A program made the translations under genes and the position numbers. From an uncultured Lachnospiraceae bacterium (GTDB lineage: Bacteria > Bacillota > Clostridia > Lachnospirales > Lachnospiraceae), in assembly GCA_949840465.1 (NCBI GenBank), contig CATKXE010000002.1, positions 1 through 64,000 of the forward strand: DNA of 64,000 nucleotides, in the 5' to 3' direction. Numbering within the stretch: the first letter of the stretch is position 1; the number at the start of each line of letters is the position of its first letter. Below the pieces are notes generated by a model that was not told the DNA's origin, did not search any database, and was given only the letters and a program-made list of their open reading frames with translations. This document shows, piece after piece, positions 40,317-48,333 of this stretch.

Positions 40317-40345
40317 TTGAAACCTGCTATTTTATGTAATATAAT
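40317..40345 (+). promoter_or_regulatory. Sigma-A promoter of the MATE gene
   Basis: TTGAAA (40317-40322), a 17-base spacer and TATAAT (40340-40345). A 12-bp palindrome AAAGAATTCTTT is just upstream (about 40293). The leader to the coding start is ~185 bases and contains a repeat element. Confidence 0.78.
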
Positions 40346-40438
40346 CAGGATTTAGCGGGGTTTGCTCCAGGCGGCGTATATAGGGCGCCATCGTTTTTCG
40401 GCGCCGCCGGCCCGGATATGCAGACCATGCCATAATAG

Positions 40439-40519
40439 TCAGGAACTGTTAAAAATAATTGATACGTCTGATTTGTCTCAATGTCCATCTGTGCAGGTTA
40501 TTTTTCTACCGTTCCTTAG
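40439..40519. repeat. 81-base CAGGAACTGT/TTCCTTAG element in the MATE leader
   Basis: AGGAACTGTTAAAAATAA (40441-40458) and TTATTTTTCTACCGTTCCT (40498-40516) form an imperfect terminal inverted repeat; the ends TCAGGAACTGT and CCGTTCCTTAG match the other copies. It lies within the transcribed leader and ends 12 bases before the ribosome site, so it may have changed control of the MATE gene. Confidence 0.6.
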
Positions 40520-40536
40520 AGAAAGAAGGGGTTTAT

Positions 40537-41889
40537 TTGGGAAACAGCATGGACATGGTAAACGGCTCGCTGGGAGATAAGATCGTCAAATACGCGATAC
40601 CGCTTGCCGTAACGGGGATTTTGCAGCAGTTGTTTAATGCAGCGGATCTGGCGGTAGTCGGACGGTTTTCCGGCAAGGCGGCAATGGCGGCGGTGGGAAG
40701 CAACGCGCCGGTTATCGGATTACTGGTCAATCTTTTTGTCGGTATTTCTCTGGGAAGCAACGTAATTATTGCAAAATCAATCGGCCAGAGAGATAACGAG
40801 AATATCTCAAAAGCAGTACATACATCGGTGGTCGTGGCGTTGCTTGGAGGCGTGTTCCTTGCGGCGCTGGGAGAGTTTCTGGCTCCGGAGATCGTAAAAA
40901 TGCTGGATGTTCCGGGAGATGTATTTCCGCTGGCAGTAAAATATCTGCGGATTTATCTGGCCGGGATGCCGGTGATCCTGCTTTATAATTTTGAAGCGGC
41001 AATTTTCCGAAGCTGCGGAAACACCCAGACGCCTCTGGCTGCGCTGGTGGTTTCCGGCATTCTCAATGTCCTCCTGAACCTTTTCTTTGTTGTGGGGCTT
41101 AGAATGGATGTGGACGGGGTTGCGGCGGCGACGGTGCTTTCGAATCTCATCAGTTCAACCATCCTGTTTGCGGCATTGATGAAGACGGAACTGGCAATCC
41201 GGATCAACCCCCGGAAGATGCGGATTCATGGGGCTGTGCTGGGGCAGATTCTGAAGATTGGGATTCCTGCGGGCATACAGGGAATGATTTTTTCCTTCGC
41301 CAACCTGATTATCCAGTCGGCGGTCAACAGTCTTGGAACTACAGTCATGGCGGCGTCTTCGGCAGCTTTTAATCTGGAAGTGTTTTCCTACTACATTATG
41401 AGTTCTTTCGGGCAGGCGTGTACGACATTTGTGGGCCAGAATTATGGGGCGGGAAAAGGGGAACGCTGCCGGAAAGTACTGAAGCTCTGCCTGATGCAAA
41501 GCTTTATAAGTACTACGGCGTCCAGCATACTGATTCTGCTGTTCAGTTCCCCTTTGCTTGCTTTATTTAATACGGATCCGGATGTGATCGCGTCAGGAAG
41601 AATCCGGCTGGAATATATTTTCTTTGCGTATCTGTTCAGTTTCGCACAGGAGGGGTTGTCAGGGTATCTAAGAGGCTTTGGCGTTTCATTCATCCCGGCG
41701 GCCTGTGCGGTCGTCGGGATCTGCGGTGTGCGGCTGACATGGATTTTCACTGTCTTCCGGCGGTCGCCATCCTTTACGACGGTTATGCAGGTGTACCCGC
41801 TCAGCCTGGGAATAACGGCGGCGGTGATTCTGGCCGTAACGCTGATGGTGAAACCATCGAAGAGATATACCCATTCGGACATCCCGTAA
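40537..41889 (+). CDS. MATE-family multidrug efflux transporter
   Basis: The protein of about 450 residues has twelve membrane helices and MATE features: the start DMVNGSLGDKIVKYAIPLAVTGILQQLFNAADLAVVGRF, the NLFVGISLGSNVIIAKSIG segment, and FGQACTTFVGQNYGAGKGERC in the second half. It would export cationic drugs or metabolites with Na+ or H+. The start is uncertain: TTG 40537 has GAAGGGG five bases upstream, while ATG 40549 lacks a site; the long frame from 40459 runs through a repeat element and is unlikely. The stop lies inside a copy of the 7643 repeat. Confidence 0.85.
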   Translation: MGNSMDMVNGSLGDKIVKYAIPLAVTGILQQLFNAADLAVVGRFSGKAAMAAVGSNAPVIGLLVNLFVGISLGSNVIIAKSIGQRDNENISKAVHTSVVVALLGGVFLAALGEFLAPEIVKMLDVPGDVFPLAVKYLRIYLAGMPVILLYNFEAAIFRSCGNTQTPLAALVVSGILNVLLNLFFVVGLRMDVDGVAAATVLSNLISSTILFAALMKTELAIRINPRKMRIHGAVLGQILKIGIPAGIQGMIFSFANLIIQSAVNSLGTTVMAASSAAFNLEVFSYYIMSSFGQACTTFVGQNYGAGKGERCRKVLKLCLMQSFISTTASSILILLFSSPLLALFNTDPDVIASGRIRLEYIFFAYLFSFAQEGLSGYLRGFGVSFIPAACAVVGICGVRLTWIFTVFRRSPSFTTVMQVYPLSLGITAAVILAVTLMVKPSKRYTHSDIP

Positions 41890-41916
41890 TACATGCCCCT
41901 GACGGGGCGGGCGGAC
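41880..41916. repeat. Dispersed repeat, copy 2 (CATCCCG...GCGGGCGGAC)
   Basis: Near-copy of 7643-7678 with about five differences including one extra base. It overlaps the last three codons of the MATE gene, which shows the repeat has been built into coding sequence. Confidence 0.6.
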
Positions 41917-41960
41917 TCTTTCCCTTCTAAATTTGAATGTATCAGGTTAGGCGACAGTGA

Positions 41961-42233
41961 TTAGTTTTTCCAGCGTTTCAGTGTTGGAAACCATTCAAGC
42001 ATGATTTTTCTTGCTTCTTCTTCACTCATATTGGGGTTGGCTGTCGCCATATGGGGTACACATACCTCAATCATTTCTTCCATCGTTCCATTAAAAGTAA
42101 ATTGACCGTTTTCAAAACAATACCTGCAATAGTCCTCATTTTTGCTGCCATCGGTATTTGTCCCGTACAGTTCATCCGTATCTCCCATCGGCATACCACA
42201 GCATTGACAAAATCTCTGATTCATTTCATTCAT
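41961..42233 (-). CDS. Zinc-ribbon domain protein (90 aa)
   Basis: The small protein has four-cysteine zinc-ribbon character: FCQCCGMPMGD near the start and DYCRYCFENGQF in the middle, matching the putative zinc ribbon family (zf-ribbon_2) of short proteins. The C-terminal half is helical, ending EEARKIMLEWFPTLKRW. Function is unknown; members often sit near WYL/YafY-type regulators. The ATG at 42233 follows GAGGTAA. The longer frame from 42377 spans the promoter and operator B. The match between that operator and the one upstream of the WYL gene 7 kb away suggests joint control. Confidence 0.82.
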   Translation of the reverse strand: MNEMNQRFCQCCGMPMGDTDELYGTNTDGSKNEDYCRYCFENGQFTFNGTMEEMIEVCVPHMATANPNMSEEEARKIMLEWFPTLKRWKN

Positions 42234-42311
42234 TTTCTTTACCTCGTTCTTTCTAATATGTTTAGAGTTTATGTATAGCTGTATTGCTATGCCATTTAAT
42301 ATACCACAGAT

Positions 42312-42332
42312 ATCCTGACACCTTCTGTCAGG
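42312..42332. promoter_or_regulatory. Operator B: ATCCTGACAC-N4-TGTCAGG upstream of the zinc-ribbon gene
   Basis: ATCCTGACAC CTTC TGTCAGG forms an inverted repeat (CCTGACA/TGTCAGG) 80 bases upstream of the zinc-ribbon start. The outer words are identical to operator A at 34961-34979; only the centre differs. A minus-strand TATATT lies 12-17 bases downstream as a possible -10. Confidence 0.62.
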
Positions 42333-42431
42333 GTTTATTGTGACGTCATTGGAATATATCCGGAAAAAGTAAAACAATATCTCCGCCCCGGATATAAATT
42401 AAATTTATAACCAGATATTCTTTTTGTATAT

Positions 42432-42460
42432 TAGACAAATAAAACCTACTATGTTAGTAT
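42432..42460 (+). promoter_or_regulatory. Probable promoter of the O-acetylhomoserine sulfhydrylase gene
   Basis: TAGACA (42432-42437), a 17-base spacer and TAGTAT (42455-42460). The 112-base leader that follows contains a hairpin AAAGGCA...TGCCTTT and a second GGCCTCGA...TCGGGGCC hairpin, possibly regulatory. It does not match a SAM-I riboswitch. Confidence 0.45.
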
Positions 42461-42579
42461 GTATATAGAAATTCATTAAGGACAAAGGCAAATGCGGAGT
42501 ATTTCTCTAAATGCCTTTCTCCGGTCTGGCCTCGAACGAATGTCGGGGCCGCCGCTTATCAAAAAGGGAGGAAATAAAA

Positions 42580-43884
42580 ATGGCAAATATAAAAGATTCC
42601 AGGAACTGGGGATTTGAGACCCGGCAGTTACATATCGGGCAGGAGCAGGCAGATCCGGCAACGGACGCAAGGGCGGTGCCGATCTATGCAACGACTTCTT
42701 ATGTATTCCATGATTCACAGCATGCGGCAGACCGCTTTGGGCTTCGGGATGCGGGCAACATCTACGGAAGGCTGACGAATCCGACGGAGGATATCTTTGA
42801 ACGGCGCATCGCTTCTCTGGAGGGCGGTGTTGCTGCGCTTGCGGCGGCATCCGGCGCGGCGGCGATCAGCTATACATTTCAGGCGCTGGCAAAGTCAGGA
42901 GAGCATATCGTGGCGGCGAAGACGATCTACGGCGGGACATATAATCTGCTGGCGCATACATTCCCGCTGACTAACGGGGTTACTACAACATTTGCAGATC
43001 CAGAAGAGGAGGGGGCTTTTGAGGCGGCGATTCAAGACAATACAAAGGCAATTTTTGTAGAGACACTGGGGAATCCAAATTCCAATTTGGTTGATCTGGA
43101 GGCGCTTTCGAAACTCGCCCATGAGCACGGCATACCTTTGGTGGCAGATTCTACCTTTGCAACACCGTACCTGGTCCGCCCGATTGAATACGGCGCGGAT
43201 ATCGTAGTCCATTCCGCCACCAAGTTTATCGGAGGGCACGGCACGGCAATCGGCGGCGTGATCATTGACAGCGGCAATTTTGACTGGAAGGCATCGGGAA
43301 AATATCCGTGGATCTCAGAGGCAAATCCAAGCTATCATGGGGTGTCCTTTGCGGACGCGGCGGGAGCGGCGGCATTTGTGACTTATATCCGTGCGGTCAT
43401 CCTCAGGGACACCGGCGCGACACTGTCCCCGTTCCATGCGTTCCTGTTCCTGCAGGGGCTGGAAACCTTGTCGCTTCGCGTGGAGCGTCATGTGAGCAAC
43501 GCGCTCAGAATCGTAGAATATCTGTCGAACCATCCCCAGGTGGAGGCCGTGCATCATCCGTCCCTGGAAAGCGAGCCAGGCCACGCATTATATAAGAAAT
43601 ATCTTCCAAATGGGGGAGGGTCTGTCTTCACATTTGAAATTAAGGGAGACGAAAAGACGGCGCAGACATTTATTGACAATCTTGCCATTTTCTCCCTTCT
43701 GGCAAATGTGGCGGATGTGAAATCACTGGTGATCCATCCGGCCACGACTACGCACAGCCAGAGTACCGAGGCAGAGTTGGCAGAGCAGGGAATTAAACCC
43801 AATACCATCCGGCTTTCCATAGGCATTGAGAAAGTGGAGGATTTGATTGCGGCACTGGAGGGCGCGTTTGAAGCGGTTAAATAA
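42580..43884 (+). CDS. metY: O-acetylhomoserine sulfhydrylase / aminocarboxypropyltransferase
   Basis: The 434-residue PLP enzyme makes homocysteine from O-acetylhomoserine and sulfide. Cys/Met-metabolism signatures: GFETRQLHIGQ, PIYATTSYVF, YGRLTNPTEDIFERRIASLEGG, and K215 in HSATKFIGGHG, the PLP lysine. Its length and the NFDW insertion fit MetY rather than cystathionine synthases. I start it at ATG 42580 with AGGGAGG upstream; the frame from 42511 covers the leader hairpins. Its 3' end overlaps the convergent AraC gene by eight bases. Confidence 0.9.
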   Translation: MANIKDSRNWGFETRQLHIGQEQADPATDARAVPIYATTSYVFHDSQHAADRFGLRDAGNIYGRLTNPTEDIFERRIASLEGGVAALAAASGAAAISYTFQALAKSGEHIVAAKTIYGGTYNLLAHTFPLTNGVTTTFADPEEEGAFEAAIQDNTKAIFVETLGNPNSNLVDLEALSKLAHEHGIPLVADSTFATPYLVRPIEYGADIVVHSATKFIGGHGTAIGGVIIDSGNFDWKASGKYPWISEANPSYHGVSFADAAGAAAFVTYIRAVILRDTGATLSPFHAFLFLQGLETLSLRVERHVSNALRIVEYLSNHPQVEAVHHPSLESEPGHALYKKYLPNGGGSVFTFEIKGDEKTAQTFIDNLAIFSLLANVADVKSLVIHPATTTHSQSTEAELAEQGIKPNTIRLSIGIEKVEDLIAALEGAFEAVK

Positions 43885-44743
43885 GGTTAAAAGCCTGCTT
43901 CCGGTATTCGGAAGGGGAAAACCCCTTCTGTTTATGGAAAATACGGCTGAAATATAGCGGGTTTTCATACCCTACGATATGCCCGATCTCAGCCACGGCA
44001 TAGGTGGTGGTTTCCAACAATGCCTGGGCGTTGGCAATACGGATGGAAACAATATACTGCATGGGCGTGGAGCCGGTGAATGCCTTGAAATTACGGATGA
44101 ACCAGCTGACGCTCATGCCGCGGGACGCGGCATAGTCCTGAATATTGATGTCAGAATTGTAATGGTCATTAAAATACTGGGCCGCAAGGTCCATCTCATT
44201 TTCCAGATATTCATTTTTCAACAGACGCGGCTTTGAAACCTTCCGGTGGATCAGGATCAGGAGATGCCTGAGGAGCAGAGTCAGCATCTCTTCATAATCT
44301 GTCCGGCAGAATTGCAGCTCGGATATCATTCTCTTAAAGATTCGTTCATATTCCAGAGAGTTTCCCATATAAAATACATGCATATCATCCGTTATGCCAT
44401 AACTGCGCAGGATATTCGTGACATTTCCCCCGGTGAAGTGGACCCAGTATACTTCGGTCTGGTCTGCGGCATAATATTCGTATTTCTGAAATTCTTTCGG
44501 CCTGTACAGAACCATGTTGCCCGCGGGTACGACGGTTTCATTGTCCGCGTTCCCAAAGTGGAAATGCGCTGTGCCTGCGGAGACATAGATGAGCTGAAAA
44601 TCCAGTCGGCCTCGGGGGCGGTAGGTCGGGATCTTAGGATGATTTTCCAGACGGTATGTGCCGCAGCTCCCTACGATCAGGGGACGGGATCTGTCTTTAA
44701 AATCGCGGCGGGAATGGTTCAGGTAGCCGGAGTTGGTGTACAT
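43877..44743 (-). CDS. AraC-family transcriptional regulator
   Basis: The 288-residue protein has an N-terminal cupin-like sugar-sensing domain (LDFQLIYVSAGTAHFHF, AGNMVLYRPKEFQKYEYYAADQTEVYWVHFTG) and two C-terminal AraC helix-turn-helix motifs (INIQDYAASRGMSVSWFIRNFKAFTG and VAEIGHIVGYENPLYFSRIFHKQKGFSPSEYR). It is divergent from the GH2 beta-galactosidase and GPH symporter genes and most likely activates them. The ATG at 44743 has AGGAGG upstream. Its promoter is at 44898-44926, giving a ~150-base leader. Confidence 0.88.
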   Translation of the reverse strand: MYTNSGYLNHSRRDFKDRSRPLIVGSCGTYRLENHPKIPTYRPRGRLDFQLIYVSAGTAHFHFGNADNETVVPAGNMVLYRPKEFQKYEYYAADQTEVYWVHFTGGNVTNILRSYGITDDMHVFYMGNSLEYERIFKRMISELQFCRTDYEEMLTLLLRHLLILIHRKVSKPRLLKNEYLENEMDLAAQYFNDHYNSDINIQDYAASRGMSVSWFIRNFKAFTGSTPMQYIVSIRIANAQALLETTTYAVAEIGHIVGYENPLYFSRIFHKQKGFSPSEYRKQAFNLI

Positions 44744-45183
44744 AGGGGAACCTCCTGTCATTCTTATATTTTCGTATCAGAGCCGCGCAGGCAAAGGAAA
44801 TGATCCGCGTCATCCCGCTTTCGCTTCGCAGAAAACGCAGAAGTTCCGTGGGATGCTTTTTTTGCCGGAGCGGCCCCTGTTTCCGATAGATACGATTATA
44901 GTATCATTTTGTGCATGTTTTGTCAAATCGAGTTTATGGACTTTATGTAGAAAAGACAGTACAATAATTGCAGAAACAGAGAGGGATAAAAGAGATTCTG
45001 CTTCGGTCGGGGCAGCGGGAGAAAAAAGATGAAGAGCAAAAAAATGCATGTCCGTGGACGCGGAAAGATTTTATGTGGTTCCTGAGGGATATCAGCAAGA
45101 AGTGATAAAGACGGATACAGAAACGCTTTCCGGAAGCGCTGCATGCAAAGAGTGTATCAGAGTGAAAAAAGGAGGTAGAGACA
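44744..45183. other. Divergent regulatory region between araC-type gene and GH2 gene
   Basis: A 440-base region without a credible gene. It holds the AraC promoter, and a plus-strand terminator-like hairpin: CATCCC (44811-44816) with GGGATG (44850-44855) and an inner CTTC/GAAG pair, followed by seven Ts (44857-44863), although no plus-strand gene precedes it. TACAAT near 44960 could be a weak -10 for the GH2 gene without a -35, which fits AraC-dependent activation. A CGCTT...AAGCG palindrome is at 45124-45138. Confidence 0.4.
44898..44926 (-). promoter_or_regulatory. Promoter of the AraC-family gene
   Basis: On the minus strand TTGACA (44926-44921), a 17-base spacer and TACTAT (44903-44898). 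An overlapping TATAAT gives a 20-base spacer. Confidence 0.6.
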
Positions 45184-48100
45184 TTGATCGTACCAAAGCA
45201 TTATGAAGACCTTAATATCCTGCATGAGGGGACGATGCCGCCGAGGGCCTATTATATCCCGGCGTCAGGGAGGATGGACAATCTGGTGGAACACAGGGAA
45301 GAATCCGACCGCATACAATTCCTGAACGGGAACTGGAGGTTCCGGTATTTTGAGAGCATCTATGATGTGGAAGAACCGTTTTTTGAATGGGGGTATGACA
45401 CATCCGGTTTTGGAGAACTTGCGGTTCCGGGGGTATGGCAGACGGCGGGGTATGATTCCCACCAATATACCAATATCCGGTATCCGTTCCCCTTTGACCC
45501 GCCCTATGTACCGCATGATATCCCGTGCGGCGCATATGTGCATGAGTTTGAGTATCACACAGAATTAAAGGCGCCAAAGGCATATCTCAATTTTGAAGGA
45601 GTGGATTCCTGTTTTTATGTGTGGCTGAACGGTTCCTATATCGGATACAGCCAGGTCTCCCATGCAACCAGTGAATTTGACGTGACGTCGGCTATCAGGG
45701 AAGGCGCCAATCGGATCGCGGTCTTTGTGATGAAATGGTGCGACGGCAGTTATCTGGAAGATCAGGACAAATTCCGCATGAGCGGGATTTTCAGGGACGT
45801 TTACTTATTGAAAAGGCCGGAATGCTCCGTGGGTGATTACCGGATCACGACCGCGGCAGGCGGCGGCCGGTCAGAGATCCGATTCCAGGTTTCTTATATT
45901 GGGCAGCCGGTGGATACGATGGTGTCAGTTTACGACGCCGGGGATCATATCATGGCATCCGGCAAAGTCCAATCTGATTGCATTTCCCTGGAAATTCCGC
46001 ACCCGGATCTGTGGAGCGCGGAAAATCCCTGCTTATATACGCTTGTCATTGAGACTGAAAATGAAGTGATTACAGATTACGTGGGATTCCGGACCATTGA
46101 GATCAGGGATAAAGTCATGTATCTGAACGGGCAGAAGGTCAAGCTCCATGGCGTGAACCGTCATGATTCAGATCCTGTGACCGGCTTTGCCGTCAGCATA
46201 GAGCAGCTGATGCAGGATATGTCCATGATGAAGCAGCATAATTTTAATGCCATCCGTTCCAGCCATTATCCCAATGCGCCGTATTTTTACCAGCTTTGTG
46301 ACAAATATGGCTTCATGGTCATGGATGAGGCGGATGTGGAGGCTCACGGCCCCAACATGATTTACTACAAAGAGGATACGGAGTATAACCGGAACAAAGG
46401 ATGGAATGAAAGGATCGCGGATAATCCGTCGTGGGAGGAATCCATTCTGGACCGGGTGCGGCTTATGGTGCACAGGGAAAAGAACCGCCCCTGCATCCTC
46501 ATGTGGTCCATGGGAAATGAAAGTGCATATGGATGTAATTTTGAGAAAGCGCTCCGATGGACCCGGGAATTTGACCCGGACAGGATCACGCACTACGAAA
46601 GCGCGAGATACCGGAATTATGACCGGATTTATGATTATTCTAATTTGGATCTGTACAGCAGGATGTATCCTGCCCTTGAGGAGATCGAAGAATATTTTGA
46701 AAAGGATGGAAGCAAACCGTTTCTTTTGGTCGAATATGCGCATTCTATGGGAAACGGCCCCGGCGATCTGGAAGAGTATTTTCAGCTTGTCCACAGCAAC
46801 GATATGATGTGCGGCGGCTTCGTGTGGGAGTGGTGCGACCATGCGGTCTACGCCGGAAATGCGGAGAATGGGAAGGCAAAATATCTCTACGGGGGGGATC
46901 ACGGGGAGAAGATCCATGACGGGAATTTTTGTATGGACGGTCTGGTTTATCCGGACAGGATGCCGCACACCGGCCTGTTGGAATATAAAAATGTACACCG
47001 CCCGGCAAGAGTTGTTTCCTATGATACAGAGTCTATGGAGCTGAAACTGCACAATTATCTGGATTTTACAGACCTGAAGGAGTATGCGGCTCTCCGTTAT
47101 GAGGTGACCTGTGACGGCGTCTGTGTTGACGGGGGAAGGGTTCCGGCAGTTTCGGTCGCTCCCCACAGTGAAGCTGTGGCCAGGCTTCCGGTCACATTCC
47201 CCAAAAAAGGGAGGACATATCTGCGCATTATATACCAGCTTCGGAACGATTCGCCCATGGTTCGGGCAGGGCATGTCCTTGGGTTTGACGAGATCCTTCT
47301 GGAAAATGAAGACGGGAGAAATCAGACGGCCGTAAAGTGGCTGAACCGGAAACAGAATGCCGGGGGTTCTGTAGGCGTGGAAGAAACAGACAGTAAAGTC
47401 CTCATAAAAGGAGAGGGATTTACCTACGCCTTCAGTAAGAAGAGCGGCTTGTTTGACAGCATGATTTACGGCGGCAGGGAATATCTGGAGCGGCCGATGG
47501 AGATCAATCTCTGGAGGGCTCCCACGGATAACGATATGTATATAAAAACAAAGTGGGAGAAAGCCCGCTATCCTATGGCTTATGCAAGGGCGTACAGCAC
47601 GGCTGTAAAACGTTCCAAAAACAGGGCGGCCATTACAGGCATGATGACCGTCTTAGCGCCTGCAGTACAATGGATATTGGACATAAGGGCGGTCTGGACT
47701 GTGGATGTAGGCGGCGGAATCCATGCGTCAATGGATGTTCTGAGAAATGTGGAATTTCCGGAACTGCCCAGGTTCGGCGTGCGGATGTTCCTGCCCCGGG
47801 AGCTGAAAGACGCTGCATATTATGGCTATGGGCCGGAGGAGAGCTATTGCGACAAGCACAGGGCTGCACGCCATGGATTGTTCTGCGCAGAGGTCTCGGA
47901 ACTGCATGAAGACTATATCCGGCCGCAGGAAAACGGAAGCCATTTTGACTGTGATTATGTAGAACTCTGCGGCGGGCAGGCCGGGCTTGCGGCGGCAGCG
48001 CAGGAGCGGAGATTTTCTTTTAACGCCTCGGTCTATACGCAGGAGGAATTGGAGAGGAAAGCACATAATTTTGAACTGGTCCCATCCGGGAACACGGTAC

Positions 48101-48228
48101 TGTGTCTGGACTATGCCTTAAACGGGATCGGGTCCAACAGCTGCGGGCCGGAGGTTTTGGAGAAATACCGGTTTGATGAGGAACGGTTTGTTTTCGAGTT
48201 TCAATTAGCGCCGTTTGTGAAATTATGA
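45184..48228 (+). CDS. lacZ: GH2 beta-galactosidase (LacZ-type)
   Basis: The 1014-residue enzyme has the full LacZ layout: N-terminal sugar-binding domain, jelly-roll, TIM barrel, and C-terminal small-chain domain (to PFVKL). Key motifs: GVNRHDSDP, the acid/base E446 in MWSMGNES, nucleophile E517 in LVEYAHSMGNGPGDL, and RAPTDND. The start codon is TTG at 45184 with AGGAGG eight bases upstream, which is rare but clear. It is cytoplasmic and paired with the GPH symporter gene downstream. AraC control is inferred from the divergent neighbour. Confidence 0.93.
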   Translation: MIVPKHYEDLNILHEGTMPPRAYYIPASGRMDNLVEHREESDRIQFLNGNWRFRYFESIYDVEEPFFEWGYDTSGFGELAVPGVWQTAGYDSHQYTNIRYPFPFDPPYVPHDIPCGAYVHEFEYHTELKAPKAYLNFEGVDSCFYVWLNGSYIGYSQVSHATSEFDVTSAIREGANRIAVFVMKWCDGSYLEDQDKFRMSGIFRDVYLLKRPECSVGDYRITTAAGGGRSEIRFQVSYIGQPVDTMVSVYDAGDHIMASGKVQSDCISLEIPHPDLWSAENPCLYTLVIETENEVITDYVGFRTIEIRDKVMYLNGQKVKLHGVNRHDSDPVTGFAVSIEQLMQDMSMMKQHNFNAIRSSHYPNAPYFYQLCDKYGFMVMDEADVEAHGPNMIYYKEDTEYNRNKGWNERIADNPSWEESILDRVRLMVHREKNRPCILMWSMGNESAYGCNFEKALRWTREFDPDRITHYESARYRNYDRIYDYSNLDLYSRMYPALEEIEEYFEKDGSKPFLLVEYAHSMGNGPGDLEEYFQLVHSNDMMCGGFVWEWCDHAVYAGNAENGKAKYLYGGDHGEKIHDGNFCMDGLVYPDRMPHTGLLEYKNVHRPARVVSYDTESMELKLHNYLDFTDLKEYAALRYEVTCDGVCVDGGRVPAVSVAPHSEAVARLPVTFPKKGRTYLRIIYQLRNDSPMVRAGHVLGFDEILLENEDGRNQTAVKWLNRKQNAGGSVGVEETDSKVLIKGEGFTYAFSKKSGLFDSMIYGGREYLERPMEINLWRAPTDNDMYIKTKWEKARYPMAYARAYSTAVKRSKNRAAITGMMTVLAPAVQWILDIRAVWTVDVGGGIHASMDVLRNVEFPELPRFGVRMFLPRELKDAAYYGYGPEESYCDKHRAARHGLFCAEVSELHEDYIRPQENGSHFDCDYVELCGGQAGLAAAAQERRFSFNASVYTQEELERKAHNFELVPSGNTVLCLDYALNGIGSNSCGPEVLEKYRFDEERFVFEFQLAPFVKL

Positions 48229-48333
48229 TGGCAACCTGCTGTAGTTTGCGGCTGTTTTTGCGCAAAAAAATTTATTCGCAGGAGCCGGAACGGCCATAAA
48301 CTGAAAATATCAGAATAAAAGGAGAGGGAACAG

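Noticed and set aside
42540..42580. Possible SAM-I riboswitch before metY because of GCTTATCAAAAAGGGAGG
   Set aside because: Only the first few bases resemble the motif; the GACTGGCCC and GGCAAC core elements are absent and the region is far too short.
46168..47274. 368-residue minus-strand frame inside the GH2 gene
   Set aside because: Antisense of a well-supported beta-galactosidase; no domain and no start signal.
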